Part shown: positions 25,309-33,879 of the stretch, one piece after another
Position numbering within the stretch: position 1 is the first letter of the stretch
Layout: each line of letters opens with the position of its first letter
The notes under the pieces: generated by a model
Seen by the model: only the letters and a program-made list of their open reading frames with translations
Told to the model about the DNA's origin: nothing
Databases searched by the model: none
Assembly (NCBI GenBank): GCA_964405665.1
Contig: CAYOOT010000014.1
Location: forward strand, 1 to 48,770
Direction: 5' to 3'
Source: CAYOOT01 sp964405665
GTDB lineage: Bacteria; Bdellovibrionota_C; UBA2361; SZUA-149; CAZDWZ01
DNA length: 48,770 nucleotides
Made by a program: the position numbers and the translations under genes

Positions 25309-26154
25309 ATGCTTGCCGGATATAGCCAACAATTAGATGAACAGCTGGTCTTGATACTAGCAAAGAATCCTAATCTTACAGTTACTCAAATTCACCATGC
25401 ACTTTTAAAAAAGAAAGAAAATTTTGCTCTTTCGAGTGTTTATCAGGAACTGAGAAAACTTCAAAGTGCCGGAGTAGTTATTCGTATCAAAGGTCTTTAT
25501 GCCTTGCATATGAGTTGGTTGATTCGTTTACAAAGCTTCTTAAGTGAAAGTATTGATCGGAATATGCGCGGAGATAGTTTGGCGGCACTTATTCCTCAGG
25601 CAGGATCAAGTTTTAAATGGAATTTTCCTTGTCTCTCCAATGTTCTATATTTTTGGACACAGATTCTTCTTTATCTTCTTAAACAAGGGCAGCCTCAAGC
25701 TTTCTTTGAAAATGTCGATCATGTTTGGTTTCAATTTGCAGAAGATACAGCAGAAAAGAATTTTCTTGATTCTCTTCGGATCATGAAAATCCCTTATTAT
25801 TTGACCGTGCAGTCCGATACTTCTTTAGACCGCAGTTATCAATCGCTACTCAAAGGGATCAAAGGTGAAATTATTTTCGGCAGAAGCCCCTTTGTCAATC
25901 AATCTAAATTCGCTTATTGTTCATTAATTGGAGATTTTATTATTAATGTAATACTCGATGCAAAAATAACTCGTTCGCTTAATGATTTATATTCCAATTC
26001 TAAAAATACAGTAAACTTACTGGCAACACAAATTTTAGAAGTAATGAACCAAAGAGGAAAAATTTCTCTAACTCTTCGCCATCATCCTGAAGAAGCAAAA
26101 AAGATCAGGAAAAAATTTGTTAATTTTTTAGGTAATCCATTAGATCAAATCTAA
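25309..26154 (+). CDS. Winged-helix domain protein of unknown function
   Basis: A 281-aa protein. Residues about 8-66 look like a winged helix (LTVTQIHHALLKKK, SSVYQELRKLQSAGVVIRIK then a wing), in the style of PadR/ArsR-type regulators. Residues 67-281 are a larger domain I do not recognise, with Trp/Phe-rich segments and no membrane helix; it may bind a ligand or a partner. AAGGA lies about 10 nt before the ATG. It is divergent from the orphan binding-protein gene and ends in a strong hairpin. A transcription regulator is likely; its target is not known. Confidence 0.7.
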   Translation: MLAGYSQQLDEQLVLILAKNPNLTVTQIHHALLKKKENFALSSVYQELRKLQSAGVVIRIKGLYALHMSWLIRLQSFLSESIDRNMRGDSLAALIPQAGSSFKWNFPCLSNVLYFWTQILLYLLKQGQPQAFFENVDHVWFQFAEDTAEKNFLDSLRIMKIPYYLTVQSDTSLDRSYQSLLKGIKGEIIFGRSPFVNQSKFAYCSLIGDFIINVILDAKITRSLNDLYSNSKNTVNLLATQILEVMNQRGKISLTLRHHPEEAKKIRKKFVNFLGNPLDQI

Positions 26155-26166
26155 TGGGTTACCTAA
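26128..26166 (+). terminator. 18-bp hairpin spanning the stop codon of the winged-helix gene
   Basis: Arms 26128-26145 and 26149-26166 pair over 18 bp (one G-T wobble) around a 3-nt loop. The TAA stop (26152-26154) is inside the right arm. A T-rich run precedes rather than follows it, so it may also serve as a 3'-end stabiliser. Confidence 0.65.
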
Positions 26167-26341
26167 AGCCAATTAATAAATTTCAGCAATGTTTATAGGA
26201 TTCGAATCAAAAAATGATCTGTTGATAAATTCTAAAATTAATTCGTCTATAGGCAAAATATTTGATTGCAGGGGTTTAAAAAATCTTTTTAAACTGCTAA
26301 TAAAGCAGAGACAATTATCTATCATATTTATAAGGCAATTC

Positions 26342-26770
26342 ATGAAACAGCTCAGCCATCAAGATGCAGATTTAGTTTTAAAATTATACGAAATTAGACG
26401 TGAACCTGTAATGCGAGCATCACGAGACATGATTGTTGGTAAATTCTGGCCTAAGTCATATGCGGAAATAGAAGAGATTTTAAAACCGGAGCATCCTTTT
26501 AATGCGGCATATCGTCAAGTATCAAGTTACTGGGAAATGACTTATAATTTTGCCAGAAGAGGGATTATTGATCCTGATTTTCTTATTGAGAATAACGGCG
26601 AAGGACTATTTGTTTTTGCTAAATTCTATAAATTCATTGCTGAAATTAGAAAAAATTATAATCCGCTTAGCTTTAGTAATGCAGAATGGATTGCCACTGA
26701 ATGTGAAGAAGGCAAAAGACGTTTTGAAATGATTAAAACAAGAATTGAAAAACTGACTGCTCAAAAATAG
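26342..26770 (+). CDS. Conserved-looking hypothetical protein, 142 aa
   Basis: A soluble, helical protein starting MKQLSHQDADLVLKLYEIRR, rich in aromatic and charged residues (KFWPKSYAEIEEIL, SYWEMTYNFARRG). No signal peptide or membrane segment is present. It reminds me of small unnamed proteins found across Acidobacteria and related groups, but I cannot name a family. The ATG at 26342 has AAGG 6 nt upstream; the longer in-frame start at 26189 lacks one and adds a low-complexity leader. The SGNH gene follows after 14 nt. Confidence 0.65.
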   Translation: MKQLSHQDADLVLKLYEIRREPVMRASRDMIVGKFWPKSYAEIEEILKPEHPFNAAYRQVSSYWEMTYNFARRGIIDPDFLIENNGEGLFVFAKFYKFIAEIRKNYNPLSFSNAEWIATECEEGKRRFEMIKTRIEKLTAQK

Positions 26771-26784
26771 AAATCCCCGTCTTA

Positions 26785-27822
26785 GTGTGCTTATTTAAAA
26801 TTGTGGAAATTTCAAAAAAACAAAAAATCGCGCTAATTTCCTGTGGTTCACTAGTTGGAATTTTATTGGGAATTGCTTTTGGCTTTTTCTTAAAAAACCT
26901 TCTATCTAAGCCGTTGCCAGCTGGTGCGGAATTTGAGAATTTATCTGATTTTCGTCAGGCCCTTTCGGAGCATGATTCCCGAGATACTAAGCAAGATGAT
27001 TCAGTTAGTTTGCGTACTATTATCCAGGCCCACGATTCTGATTTAATTATTTATACTTTGAAACCAAATTTGGATGTAAAATTTAAAGGAGTAAATGTTA
27101 AAACAAATTCCTTTGGCTTAAGGGGATCGGAAGTTAGTAAAACAAAACCTGAAAATACATATCGAATTATTTTTCTTGGAGATTCTTTTGTTTTTGGTTG
27201 GGGTGTGGAAGAGGAAAAAACCTTTGTGCGAGTTATGGAAAGAGAACTAAATGCTTCTAATAAATTTGCTAAAAAGGTTGAGGTGCTTAATTTTGGAGTC
27301 CCCGGGTATTCGACTTTTCAAGAAGTGGAGTTGCTTAAAGAAAAAGGTTTAGAATTTAATCCTGATGCAGTTATTATTTATTTTGTAGAAAATGATTTCG
27401 GCTTGCCATTTTTTATTAAGAATTTTTCCAGTGCCGATAAACAATTGGTTAATAATAAAGATTTTGCCCAACTAAAAGATGAGGCTGAGGATTCTGAGTT
27501 TGAAAAAGATAATCAAAAACTTTTGAAAAGTTTAGATGCCAATAAAGCGTTGCGTAGACTAGTTCGAACCTGTGAAGAAAAAAATATTTTAGTTCATCTC
27601 GTCGTAAACCCCAATAAGAAATATCAAAAACAATTGGCTAAGCTTTGGATTACGAAGAAAGAAAAATATATCAGGGTTTTAAATATTCGGGATGATGTTA
27701 AAGAACAAATCACTGCCAGTGGGATTGATCCGGCAGATTTGCAACTGCCTAATGATCCTCATCCTAATGCCATTAAGCATGGGTTTATCGGTAAGTCTTT
27801 GGCGAAGTTGATAACAAATTAG
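26785..27822 (+). CDS. Membrane-anchored SGNH/GDSL hydrolase
   Basis: A 345-aa protein with an N-terminal membrane anchor (about residues 14-36) and a periplasmic SGNH domain. Block I is FLGDSFVFGWGV (Ser nucleophile), block II has Gly in NFGVPGYSTFQE, block III has Asn in VENDFG, and block V is NDPHPN (Asp and His). This places it with esterases or acyltransferases that add or remove O-acetyl groups on glycans. Start uncertain: GTG at 26785 or GTG at 26803, neither with a clear ribosome site. It lies near polysaccharide genes. The stop codon overlaps the first bases of a palindromic element. Confidence 0.8.
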   Translation: MCLFKIVEISKKQKIALISCGSLVGILLGIAFGFFLKNLLSKPLPAGAEFENLSDFRQALSEHDSRDTKQDDSVSLRTIIQAHDSDLIIYTLKPNLDVKFKGVNVKTNSFGLRGSEVSKTKPENTYRIIFLGDSFVFGWGVEEEKTFVRVMERELNASNKFAKKVEVLNFGVPGYSTFQEVELLKEKGLEFNPDAVIIYFVENDFGLPFFIKNFSSADKQLVNNKDFAQLKDEAEDSEFEKDNQKLLKSLDANKALRRLVRTCEEKNILVHLVVNPNKKYQKQLAKLWITKKEKYIRVLNIRDDVKEQITASGIDPADLQLPNDPHPNAIKHGFIGKSLAKLITN

Positions 27823-27928
27823 GTATTAAGCGGACTAAAGTCCGCGCTCCGTACGCTTTTTGCTTACATTTATTTTGTCTACTTAAGCGAGATACGTTCG
27901 GAGCGCGGACTTTAGTCCGCTTAATACC
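27822..27928. repeat. Palindromic element, AGTCCGCGCTCCG family, copy 2
   Basis: Perfect 30-bp arms (27822-27851, 27899-27928). Same length (107 bp) and centre layout as the copy at 20084-20190. The arms carry a compensated change at one position (GGTATTAAG against GGTAATAAG, matched on the other side), so the pairing is conserved. It separates convergent genes. Confidence 0.95.
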
Positions 27929-27946
27929 GGACTTCTTAAAACAAAT

Positions 27947-29137
27947 TTAAACCTCAATCCCATCTTCCATAAAAGATCTCTGAATCGGCAAATGATTGTA
28001 TTCCGGCAAATGACCGTGAAAATTTGAAGTTCTCAAACGTTTCAATAAGTCCTCGGCGATTCGTTTGGAAGATAAACCGTCTCCTAAAGTATGCTGCCAT
28101 TTTTTACCGAATAATGTTTTTAACTTCTTAAACACTAGTTCGGGAGGATATTTTTCCGGTTGGTTAGGATCGAACTTTACACAACCGCCCACATCGTAAA
28201 CTTGAGGACGCTCCGTTGCTTTTCTCATTTGCACACAAGGCACATTTAATACGGAACATTCTTCAGGAATAGTTCCGGAATCAGTAAGCACAGCTTTGGA
28301 ATGTGTGATTAAGATCAGAATTTCATTATAGCCGATAGGATCAACTACGATCAGATTTTTTACTTTGGTTAAACCCATTTCTTTCATTACTCTTTGAGTG
28401 CGATAGCTTGCGGGAAAGAAAACAGGCAAATCGGAAGCCTCTACTAACTTCATAATTGCCAATAGTGATTGCTCGATATGAACATTCTCTCGTCTGTGAC
28501 AAGTCATCAGATAGTATTTTCCATCCTCGATTCCTCGTTCCTGAAAAAATTCTTTTGTTGCCATGGCTTCGAGCTTATCTTTTTGAGCGTAATAAAATTC
28601 ATTTAATATTTCAACAATCGGATTGCGCACAACAACGATATTTCTAGGATTTAAACCCTCGGCAATGCCGCGCAGTTTATATTCCTCTTCATAGGTATAA
28701 ATCACATCTGAGAGGTGATCGATCATTGTGCGAAACTTTTCTTCAGGCAAGCGCCAATCATAGGAATGCCAACATCCCTCGACATGCACTATCGGGATAT
28801 TGAGTTGTGCTGCGGCAATGCATCCTGTAGTTGTATTTGTATCTCCTAAAAAGACAACTGCTTCCGGTTTTAATTTTTCCAGTACAGGATAAAGTTTGGC
28901 GATTAGTTGTGAAGATATTTCAGCATCTGTGCTTCCACCACATTCCAAATCGATATCTGGTTGCGGAAGTTTGAATTCGCGAAAAAAAATTCCCTTTAAA
29001 TTGTCGGAATAATGTTGTCCCGACCAAATGAATACAATTTCTACATCATTTGCTTCTTTTAAGTAGTTCATAATTAAAACAGCACGGATAATATCGGGCC
29101 GAATTCCTAGAATAAATGCTAATTTTTTTTTAGCCAT
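27947..29137 (-). CDS. wecB: UDP-N-acetylglucosamine 2-epimerase
   Basis: A 396-aa GT-B-fold epimerase of the WecB/MnaA type. It interconverts UDP-GlcNAc and UDP-ManNAc for surface glycans. Visible catalytic signatures are FLGDTNTT (Asp), HVEGC (Glu), LPEEKFR (Glu) and CHRRENV (His), with TDSGTIPEECS in the UDP site. The ATG at 29137 has AAGGTGAG just upstream. The N-terminal KLAFILGIRPD replaces the usual GTRPE, which suggests a divergent subgroup. No UDP-ManNAc dehydrogenase gene is next to it here. Confidence 0.88.
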   Translation of the reverse strand: MAKKKLAFILGIRPDIIRAVLIMNYLKEANDVEIVFIWSGQHYSDNLKGIFFREFKLPQPDIDLECGGSTDAEISSQLIAKLYPVLEKLKPEAVVFLGDTNTTTGCIAAAQLNIPIVHVEGCWHSYDWRLPEEKFRTMIDHLSDVIYTYEEEYKLRGIAEGLNPRNIVVVRNPIVEILNEFYYAQKDKLEAMATKEFFQERGIEDGKYYLMTCHRRENVHIEQSLLAIMKLVEASDLPVFFPASYRTQRVMKEMGLTKVKNLIVVDPIGYNEILILITHSKAVLTDSGTIPEECSVLNVPCVQMRKATERPQVYDVGGCVKFDPNQPEKYPPELVFKKLKTLFGKKWQHTLGDGLSSKRIAEDLLKRLRTSNFHGHLPEYNHLPIQRSFMEDGIEV

Positions 29138-29157
29138 AACTCACCTTTCTTCTTGTT

Positions 29158-29349
29158 TTAGCCAATTTTAGTGGAAAAATCTTTAATCGAGACCTCCTTA
29201 TTCAATACTTTCCCAAATATTGCAAGCATCCTGTTTTTCTTAAGAAAAAGCCATTGTTCTGGCCCTAAGTTTTTAAAACTACTATATAATTCTTCTTTCA
29301 AAATATAATTTCTCTTCCGGCTCAAATTATCAACTTTTTCTAAAAGCAC
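29158..29349 (-). CDS. Possible 63-aa protein upstream of the epimerase gene
   Basis: A small open frame with a GTG start, ending 20 nt before the epimerase ATG and in the same direction. The product is basic and helical (EQWLFLKKNRMLAIFGKVLN). There is no convincing ribosome site and no family. It may be a real leader-type gene or only part of the 5' region. Confidence 0.3.
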   Translation of the reverse strand: MLLEKVDNLSRKRNYILKEELYSSFKNLGPEQWLFLKKNRMLAIFGKVLNKEVSIKDFSTKIG

Positions 29350-29394
29350 CCGATTTCTACACTTACCAATAGTTAATCATATAAGGAGTAAATT

Positions 29395-29559
29395 ATGAAA
29401 GTTGATGGAGCATCTGGACAAGGATCTGTAGTAGCCAAAAAAGAATTTAAACCAGAATTTAAGAAAGCGCCTGAACACATTGAGATTTCAAAAGAATTGC
29501 CTAAAGAGAAAAACGGTTCTGAAACAAAAAGTGATTCTAAAGTTTCAGTTGAAGCATAG
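29395..29559 (+). CDS. 54-aa charged small protein
   Basis: A complete small gene with an excellent ribosome site (AAGGAG, 6 nt before ATG 29395) and a TAG stop at 29557. The product is hydrophilic with repeated Lys/Glu (KKEFKPEFKKAPEHIEISKE) and no membrane segment or Cys. It looks disordered. I do not recognise it. A second small gene with the same kind of start follows 57 nt later, so they may be one transcript. Confidence 0.6.
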   Translation: MKVDGASGQGSVVAKKEFKPEFKKAPEHIEISKELPKEKNGSETKSDSKVSVEA

Positions 29560-29616
29560 CCCTTACTAAAAGGACCTAATTTGCCCAATTAATTAATAAC
29601 TATCAAAGGAATAAAT

Positions 29617-29751
29617 ATGGAAATTGAAGAAATATCCAGGCAAATTTTTATGCCAAAAAATGAATCAAAAAGACGACAAGAACAGGAAATAGACAATTCA
29701 ATAAAAAATGAGTTGAAAGTAGGAGATTCTTATGATGTTAATGAAAACTAA
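29617..29751 (+). CDS. 44-aa charged small protein
   Basis: ATG at 29617, preceded by AAAGGAA at a good distance, and TAA at 29749. The product is acidic/basic mixed (RRQEQEIDNSIKNEL) and probably helical or disordered. It ends 5 nt before the stop of the convergent outer-membrane gene. No family recognised. It is the partner of the 54-aa gene just upstream. Confidence 0.5.
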   Translation: MEIEEISRQIFMPKNESKRRQEQEIDNSIKNELKVGDSYDVNEN

Positions 29752-29756
29752 ATTTT

Positions 29757-30899
29757 TTATATTGTAAAAGGAACTCTTAAGGTAATTAAGTGCTGCCAGG
29801 ATCCCTTGCCGATATCTAAATATTCAAATCCATAATCCAGGGCAATTCGCATTTGAGGATTTTTTTTACCGTTAAAAATATAACCAAGGCCTGTGCTCCA
29901 GCCTAATCCTCTGACGTCTCCATTAAGACCTTCTAAATCTGGACGTTCAAAGTTATAACTTTCGATATTTTGCCAGCGAATTCCCGCTCGAATCAAAAAA
30001 TTATCATTTATATTATAAGAACTTCCGAAACGAATATTATAAATATTTCCTTGTTCTGTCCCGCCAATAACTACCGGAATGGCAACCTCATTCAAATTGC
30101 CTTTAGACTGCACTCGAGTATAATCAAAGGAAAGGGCAATTATCAGAGGATCCATTGTTTTTTTAATTCCTAGTGCGCCGGAATATTCACGGATATGGGA
30201 GAGTCCATTGGAATCAAAACGAAAATCCTCCGTATCGGATTGACCAATTCCTAATTTAAAAGAAGTGCCAATTTCCAGATCATCAGAAGGTCGAAGTTGA
30301 ATGCCCCAATTATGCAGAAGACGGGAATGGCTATGGAGATCGGCAAATTCGCTACGAAGTTGATCGTCATAAAAAGTAAAAGAATAACCCAAAGAAAGAT
30401 TTTCAAAAGGGGAATAACCATAAGCTAAAGAACGACGATGGCCGTCCGGAGTAGTGTGAATTACATCATCGGTATGTCCATCATAACGTGAAAACCCCAA
30501 AGCAAGACTGCCATATCTGGGCCGTCCATTTTTTGTAGAACCCAAAGGAAATGCCAAAATACCATTGCCGTGATATTCGCTTTGTTCCAGTCCTTCTTCA
30601 GTAGGAAAGTATTCACCGTCAATTATGGAAAAGCCCAAAGTTGCTGAAAATTCAGAATGAGCCAATTGTCCTAATCCTGCTGGATTAAGATATAAGCAAG
30701 TGCTATTTTTACAAGTTAATTCTGTACTCCCGGCAAGAGATAAAGTTTCCGCGTCTTGCGGTAAAACAAAATAACGTTCCAATGCTTGATTGATATAGAA
30801 TTCACTAAGCGGAGAAGCTGCGCTCTGAGATCCGAATATTACAAGGGAAACAAGTGTTGTTTGTAAATATTTTATCAAACTCAAAGAATTTATCTCCAT
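29757..30899 (-). CDS. Outer-membrane beta-barrel protein, FadL/PorV-like
   Basis: A 380-aa protein with a signal peptide (about residues 1-28, ending SAA or QSA). The early motif CLYLNPAGLGQL is like the NPAG(L/M) hallmark of FadL/OmpP1 and PorV-type barrels. The rest alternates polar and aromatic residues (SLALGFSRYDG, LSLGYSFTFYDD, FGSSYNIND), as beta strands do, and ends in the aromatic-plus-hydrophobic residues FTI. Passive uptake or an assembly role is possible; the substrate is not readable. ATG at 30899. Confidence 0.75.
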   Translation of the reverse strand: MEINSLSLIKYLQTTLVSLVIFGSQSAASPLSEFYINQALERYFVLPQDAETLSLAGSTELTCKNSTCLYLNPAGLGQLAHSEFSATLGFSIIDGEYFPTEEGLEQSEYHGNGILAFPLGSTKNGRPRYGSLALGFSRYDGHTDDVIHTTPDGHRRSLAYGYSPFENLSLGYSFTFYDDQLRSEFADLHSHSRLLHNWGIQLRPSDDLEIGTSFKLGIGQSDTEDFRFDSNGLSHIREYSGALGIKKTMDPLIIALSFDYTRVQSKGNLNEVAIPVVIGGTEQGNIYNIRFGSSYNINDNFLIRAGIRWQNIESYNFERPDLEGLNGDVRGLGWSTGLGYIFNGKKNPQMRIALDYGFEYLDIGKGSWQHLITLRVPFTI

Positions 30900-31067
30900 A
30901 AAAAATTTTCAACTCTAAGATGTTTTACTTACTGGTGCAACTAATAAAAACAAAAAGAAGTGCGTTAGAAAGGATGTTGAAGATATCTTAGTTCTTCAGC
31001 AATTTCTGGGAAATGAGCGGGATCATGCCGGAATTTAGTTGTATTAGTGTTTAGGATATTCTCAAAG

Positions 31068-31730
31068 CTATCTTGGTGCGGGAACATAGACGCCGTAAAA
31101 TTTGAAATAAAGATCATCTTCAAATTTTAAAGTATTATTTTGAATTTTTTCTGAAATATTATGCAAAAGTAATGTTCCATTAATTGACCAGAGATCGAGA
31201 ATCATTTCTTGAGAAAGAAGAGAGTTTTCATTTGTTTTAAAATAATTTAATACGATCTTTTTATCTAATTTTGTTTGAAGTACCAGCTCTTGTAATGCTT
31301 GGCCAAAAACGTATGCTCCTAAACCTCCAGGACCATTTTCGGCAGTTTGCACTGTTTTTTGTAATATTGGCAAGTGCGGAAAAACTCCTAAGCGCACGCA
31401 ATCTTCTAATTCTTTTCGCAAGATGGGATCTTCTACATTTTTCCCCAACCATTCTTTAGATTTTACAAAAGTTTCTGATTCTGATTTGATTCTTGAAAGA
31501 TGTTGGAAAAAGTTTTTTCTTGATATTGGATCCTCGGATAGACCAAGCTTTATTAATAAATTATAACCTTCTTGGGGCAAGAGATCTTGTTTGAAAGATT
31601 CATCGAGAATTTTTCGTGAAGTCTGATCCATAAAAGGAGGAAATTCAAGAGTAGATCCTAACTCCGGTTGGGGCAGGAAGGGCGGCCTGGGCCCTTGAAT
31701 TTCTGAATCATCTATAATTTTTGCGCACAT
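31068..31730 (-). CDS. Hypothetical 220-aa soluble protein
   Basis: No family recognised. The N-terminus (about 1-35) is Pro-rich (GPRPPFLPQPELG) and the remainder appears alpha-helical, with a Gly-rich turn in the middle (ENGPGGLGAYVFG). It has no signal peptide. It starts at ATG 31730 without a strong ribosome site and is followed by nothing in its direction for over 160 nt. A Pro-rich leader on a helical body is seen in some secreted effectors, but that is only a resemblance. Confidence 0.65.
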   Translation of the reverse strand: MCAKIIDDSEIQGPRPPFLPQPELGSTLEFPPFMDQTSRKILDESFKQDLLPQEGYNLLIKLGLSEDPISRKNFFQHLSRIKSESETFVKSKEWLGKNVEDPILRKELEDCVRLGVFPHLPILQKTVQTAENGPGGLGAYVFGQALQELVLQTKLDKKIVLNYFKTNENSLLSQEMILDLWSINGTLLLHNISEKIQNNTLKFEDDLYFKFYGVYVPAPR

Positions 31731-31826
31731 GGTTTTATTGAGATAATTTATTCGTTTTCGCTATATTAAGGTTATGCTTTAAAAGGAAGCTGATGTTACT
31801 TATCTCAATAAGCCCAGGTAATTAAA

Positions 31827-32693
31827 TTAGAATTCTTTATTTTCCACTCTGATTGAATAATTATTTGCCTTAATACCCTGGCCATAGATATCGGTAAAAA
31901 CTTGTGTTAATTCAGCACCAAAAAAAATAATCAATGAGGAATAGTAGACCCAAACTAAAAGTACAATCAACGATCCTGCTGCCCCATAAGCAGATCCTAC
32001 CGCGCTATTTCCCAGATATATTCCGATTCCTGATTTCCCCAGAGAAAATAGAATTGCCGTTAAAACGGATCCAATAAACGTATCCCTCCAGACCATTTCT
32101 ACATCCGGCAAATATTTAAAAATTGCCGCAAAAAAGAGAGAAAAGACACCCAATGAAATTGCAAAATTAAGTAAGATCCAGAAAATTCCCTCGCTGTTTG
32201 GAAAAATTAATGTGAGCCAAGTGCTGATTATTAAAGATACTAACATTACAAAAGCAAGCGCAAAAATAATTCCCATAGAAAAAAATCTTTTTCTAAGCCA
32301 ACCCCATATTCCTAAATTTGGTTTTGCTTTAACACCAAATATTTTATTTAAAACAGTTTGCAGTTGAGCAAAAACAGCACTGGCGGAGAAGGCTAAAACG
32401 ACTAAGCTTATTATGCTGGAGATAAACCCGGTTTCTTCCTCACTTTTGGCACTTTTTATAATCATACTGATTGCTTCCCCTCCTTTGGGACCAACAAGGG
32501 AACTGAATTCTTTAATAATGGCATTTTGATCGGTAGAGCCAAGTAAGCCGGCAATAGTTACAGATAAGAGAACCAAAGGGGCGAGTGAAAGCGCTGAATA
32601 AAAAGCCAAAGCAGCGGCGTCTGTTAGTGCATCGTGATTGATAAAATCATTAATTGATCGTTTAGCGATTGTAAAATAACTTTTCTTATCCAT
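31827..32693 (-). CDS. YihY/BrkB-family inner-membrane protein
   Basis: A 288-aa polytopic membrane protein with about six helices. The N-terminal NDFINHDALTDAAALAFYSA and the following LAPLVLLSVTIAG are close to the YihY/virulence factor BrkB pattern. SAYGAAGSLIVLLVWVYYSS and FFGAELTQVF near the end are also typical. These proteins were once annotated as RNase BN; their transport or envelope function is unsettled. ATG at 32693. Isolated, leftward. Confidence 0.9.
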   Translation of the reverse strand: MDKKSYFTIAKRSINDFINHDALTDAAALAFYSALSLAPLVLLSVTIAGLLGSTDQNAIIKEFSSLVGPKGGEAISMIIKSAKSEEETGFISSIISLVVLAFSASAVFAQLQTVLNKIFGVKAKPNLGIWGWLRKRFFSMGIIFALAFVMLVSLIISTWLTLIFPNSEGIFWILLNFAISLGVFSLFFAAIFKYLPDVEMVWRDTFIGSVLTAILFSLGKSGIGIYLGNSAVGSAYGAAGSLIVLLVWVYYSSLIIFFGAELTQVFTDIYGQGIKANNYSIRVENKEF

Positions 32694-32844
32694 TTTTATA
32701 TCCTGAAGAAGAGAGGAAGAGGTTTTTAACTAATTGCAAGAATATTTATTGAAAGGATCTTTTCCTGCTGATTAAAATCAGTACCCATTATTTGCTTGAA
32801 TTTCTTATCCTTTTTTGACATGCTCATTACCCGAAAAGGATTTA

Positions 32845-33774
32845 ATGAAAATATATACTCTTTACTTAACCGCATTTTTTTTATTCCTCACAGCTGCAAA
32901 AGTTCAAGCAGAACCAAAAAAATATTTAGATTCAATCGAGGCCGAAGGATATCAGTGGGATTATTCTACAGTAGTACCCAGTTCTTATGATAATTTAAAA
33001 AAATTTCCTTTGCTGATTCTTCTTCATGGAGCAGGGGGTAATGCTGAGGGTTATCTTAGAAAAACCGGCTGGTCAGAAAAAGCAGAGAAAGAAGGCTTTA
33101 TTGCAGTTGCTCCGAATGGTTTAGCGGCAAGACCGGCAAGGAGAGCTAATTTTTTATTTAATCCTGCTCTCTGGAACTCAGGGGTTTTGCCACCGAATAG
33201 TCCTCGAAGTAAAATAGACGACGTAGTATTTTTTAAAAAACTTTTAGAAAAATTGTATTCCCAATATCAAATTGATCGTTCAAAAGTATTTTTAACAGGA
33301 CATTCTAATGGCGGTGGAATGACATTTTATTTAGCAACACAATTATCAAATGAGTTTAAAGCAATTGCACCAGTTGCCTCAGCGCTCTGGACTAAAGAAG
33401 CGGCGAAAGAAATTAATATTCCTACTCTTTATATCTTAGGTGAAGCCGATCCTCTTGTTCCGGTGCAAGGAGGGGAGAGGAAAACTCCTTGGGGCCGATC
33501 ACTTGTCCCTTCACATCAAGAAAGTATAGAAACTTGGGCTAAAATATTGGGGTGTTCCAAAGAAAATAAATTAATCAGTAATTCTCCTCCGGTTAAAATT
33601 TATCAATACTGTGTTTCCAATAAAAAACCTTTTTTTGTCTATTCTCTAGAAGGTCAGGGGCATGAGTGGCCGGGTGGAGAAAGAATGCTTCCCGTCTTTA
33701 AAACTGGAGAGATGATCAAAGATTTTAAAGCTACAGACATAATTTGGGATTTTTTCAAACAAATTTCCCTTTAA
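32845..33774 (+). CDS. Secreted PHB-depolymerase/feruloyl-esterase-like hydrolase 1 (CE1/LpqC)
   Basis: A 309-aa secreted esterase. The signal peptide covers residues 1-22 (ending VQA). The alpha/beta-hydrolase features are LLHGAGGN (oxyanion), GHSNGGGM (Ser nucleophile), ILGEADPLVP (Asp) and GQGHEWPGG (His). The family cleaves polyhydroxybutyrate or feruloyl/aryl esters of polysaccharides. The ATG at 32845 with AAAAGGA upstream is chosen over an earlier in-frame TTG-type start (32815) that would disrupt the signal peptide. It is paralogous to the next gene, 105 nt downstream. Confidence 0.85.
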   Translation: MKIYTLYLTAFFLFLTAAKVQAEPKKYLDSIEAEGYQWDYSTVVPSSYDNLKKFPLLILLHGAGGNAEGYLRKTGWSEKAEKEGFIAVAPNGLAARPARRANFLFNPALWNSGVLPPNSPRSKIDDVVFFKKLLEKLYSQYQIDRSKVFLTGHSNGGGMTFYLATQLSNEFKAIAPVASALWTKEAAKEINIPTLYILGEADPLVPVQGGERKTPWGRSLVPSHQESIETWAKILGCSKENKLISNSPPVKIYQYCVSNKKPFFVYSLEGQGHEWPGGERMLPVFKTGEMIKDFKATDIIWDFFKQISL

Positions 33775-33879
33775 TTTCAATTAGTAATCAAATATTATTT
33801 GACTAGATTAATATCTTGTGTTATTTTGTAATGATTGTGTAAAAGTTGTGTTTTAAATAGGTTGTAAAGGTTGTAGAGT

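Noticed and set aside
26198..26214. GGATTCGAATC, similar to a tRNA T-arm
   Set aside because: No acceptor stem, anticodon arm or D-arm can be built around it.
26189..26341. Longer start for the 142-aa hypothetical gene
   Set aside because: Low-complexity leader without a ribosome site; AAGG precedes the ATG at 26342.
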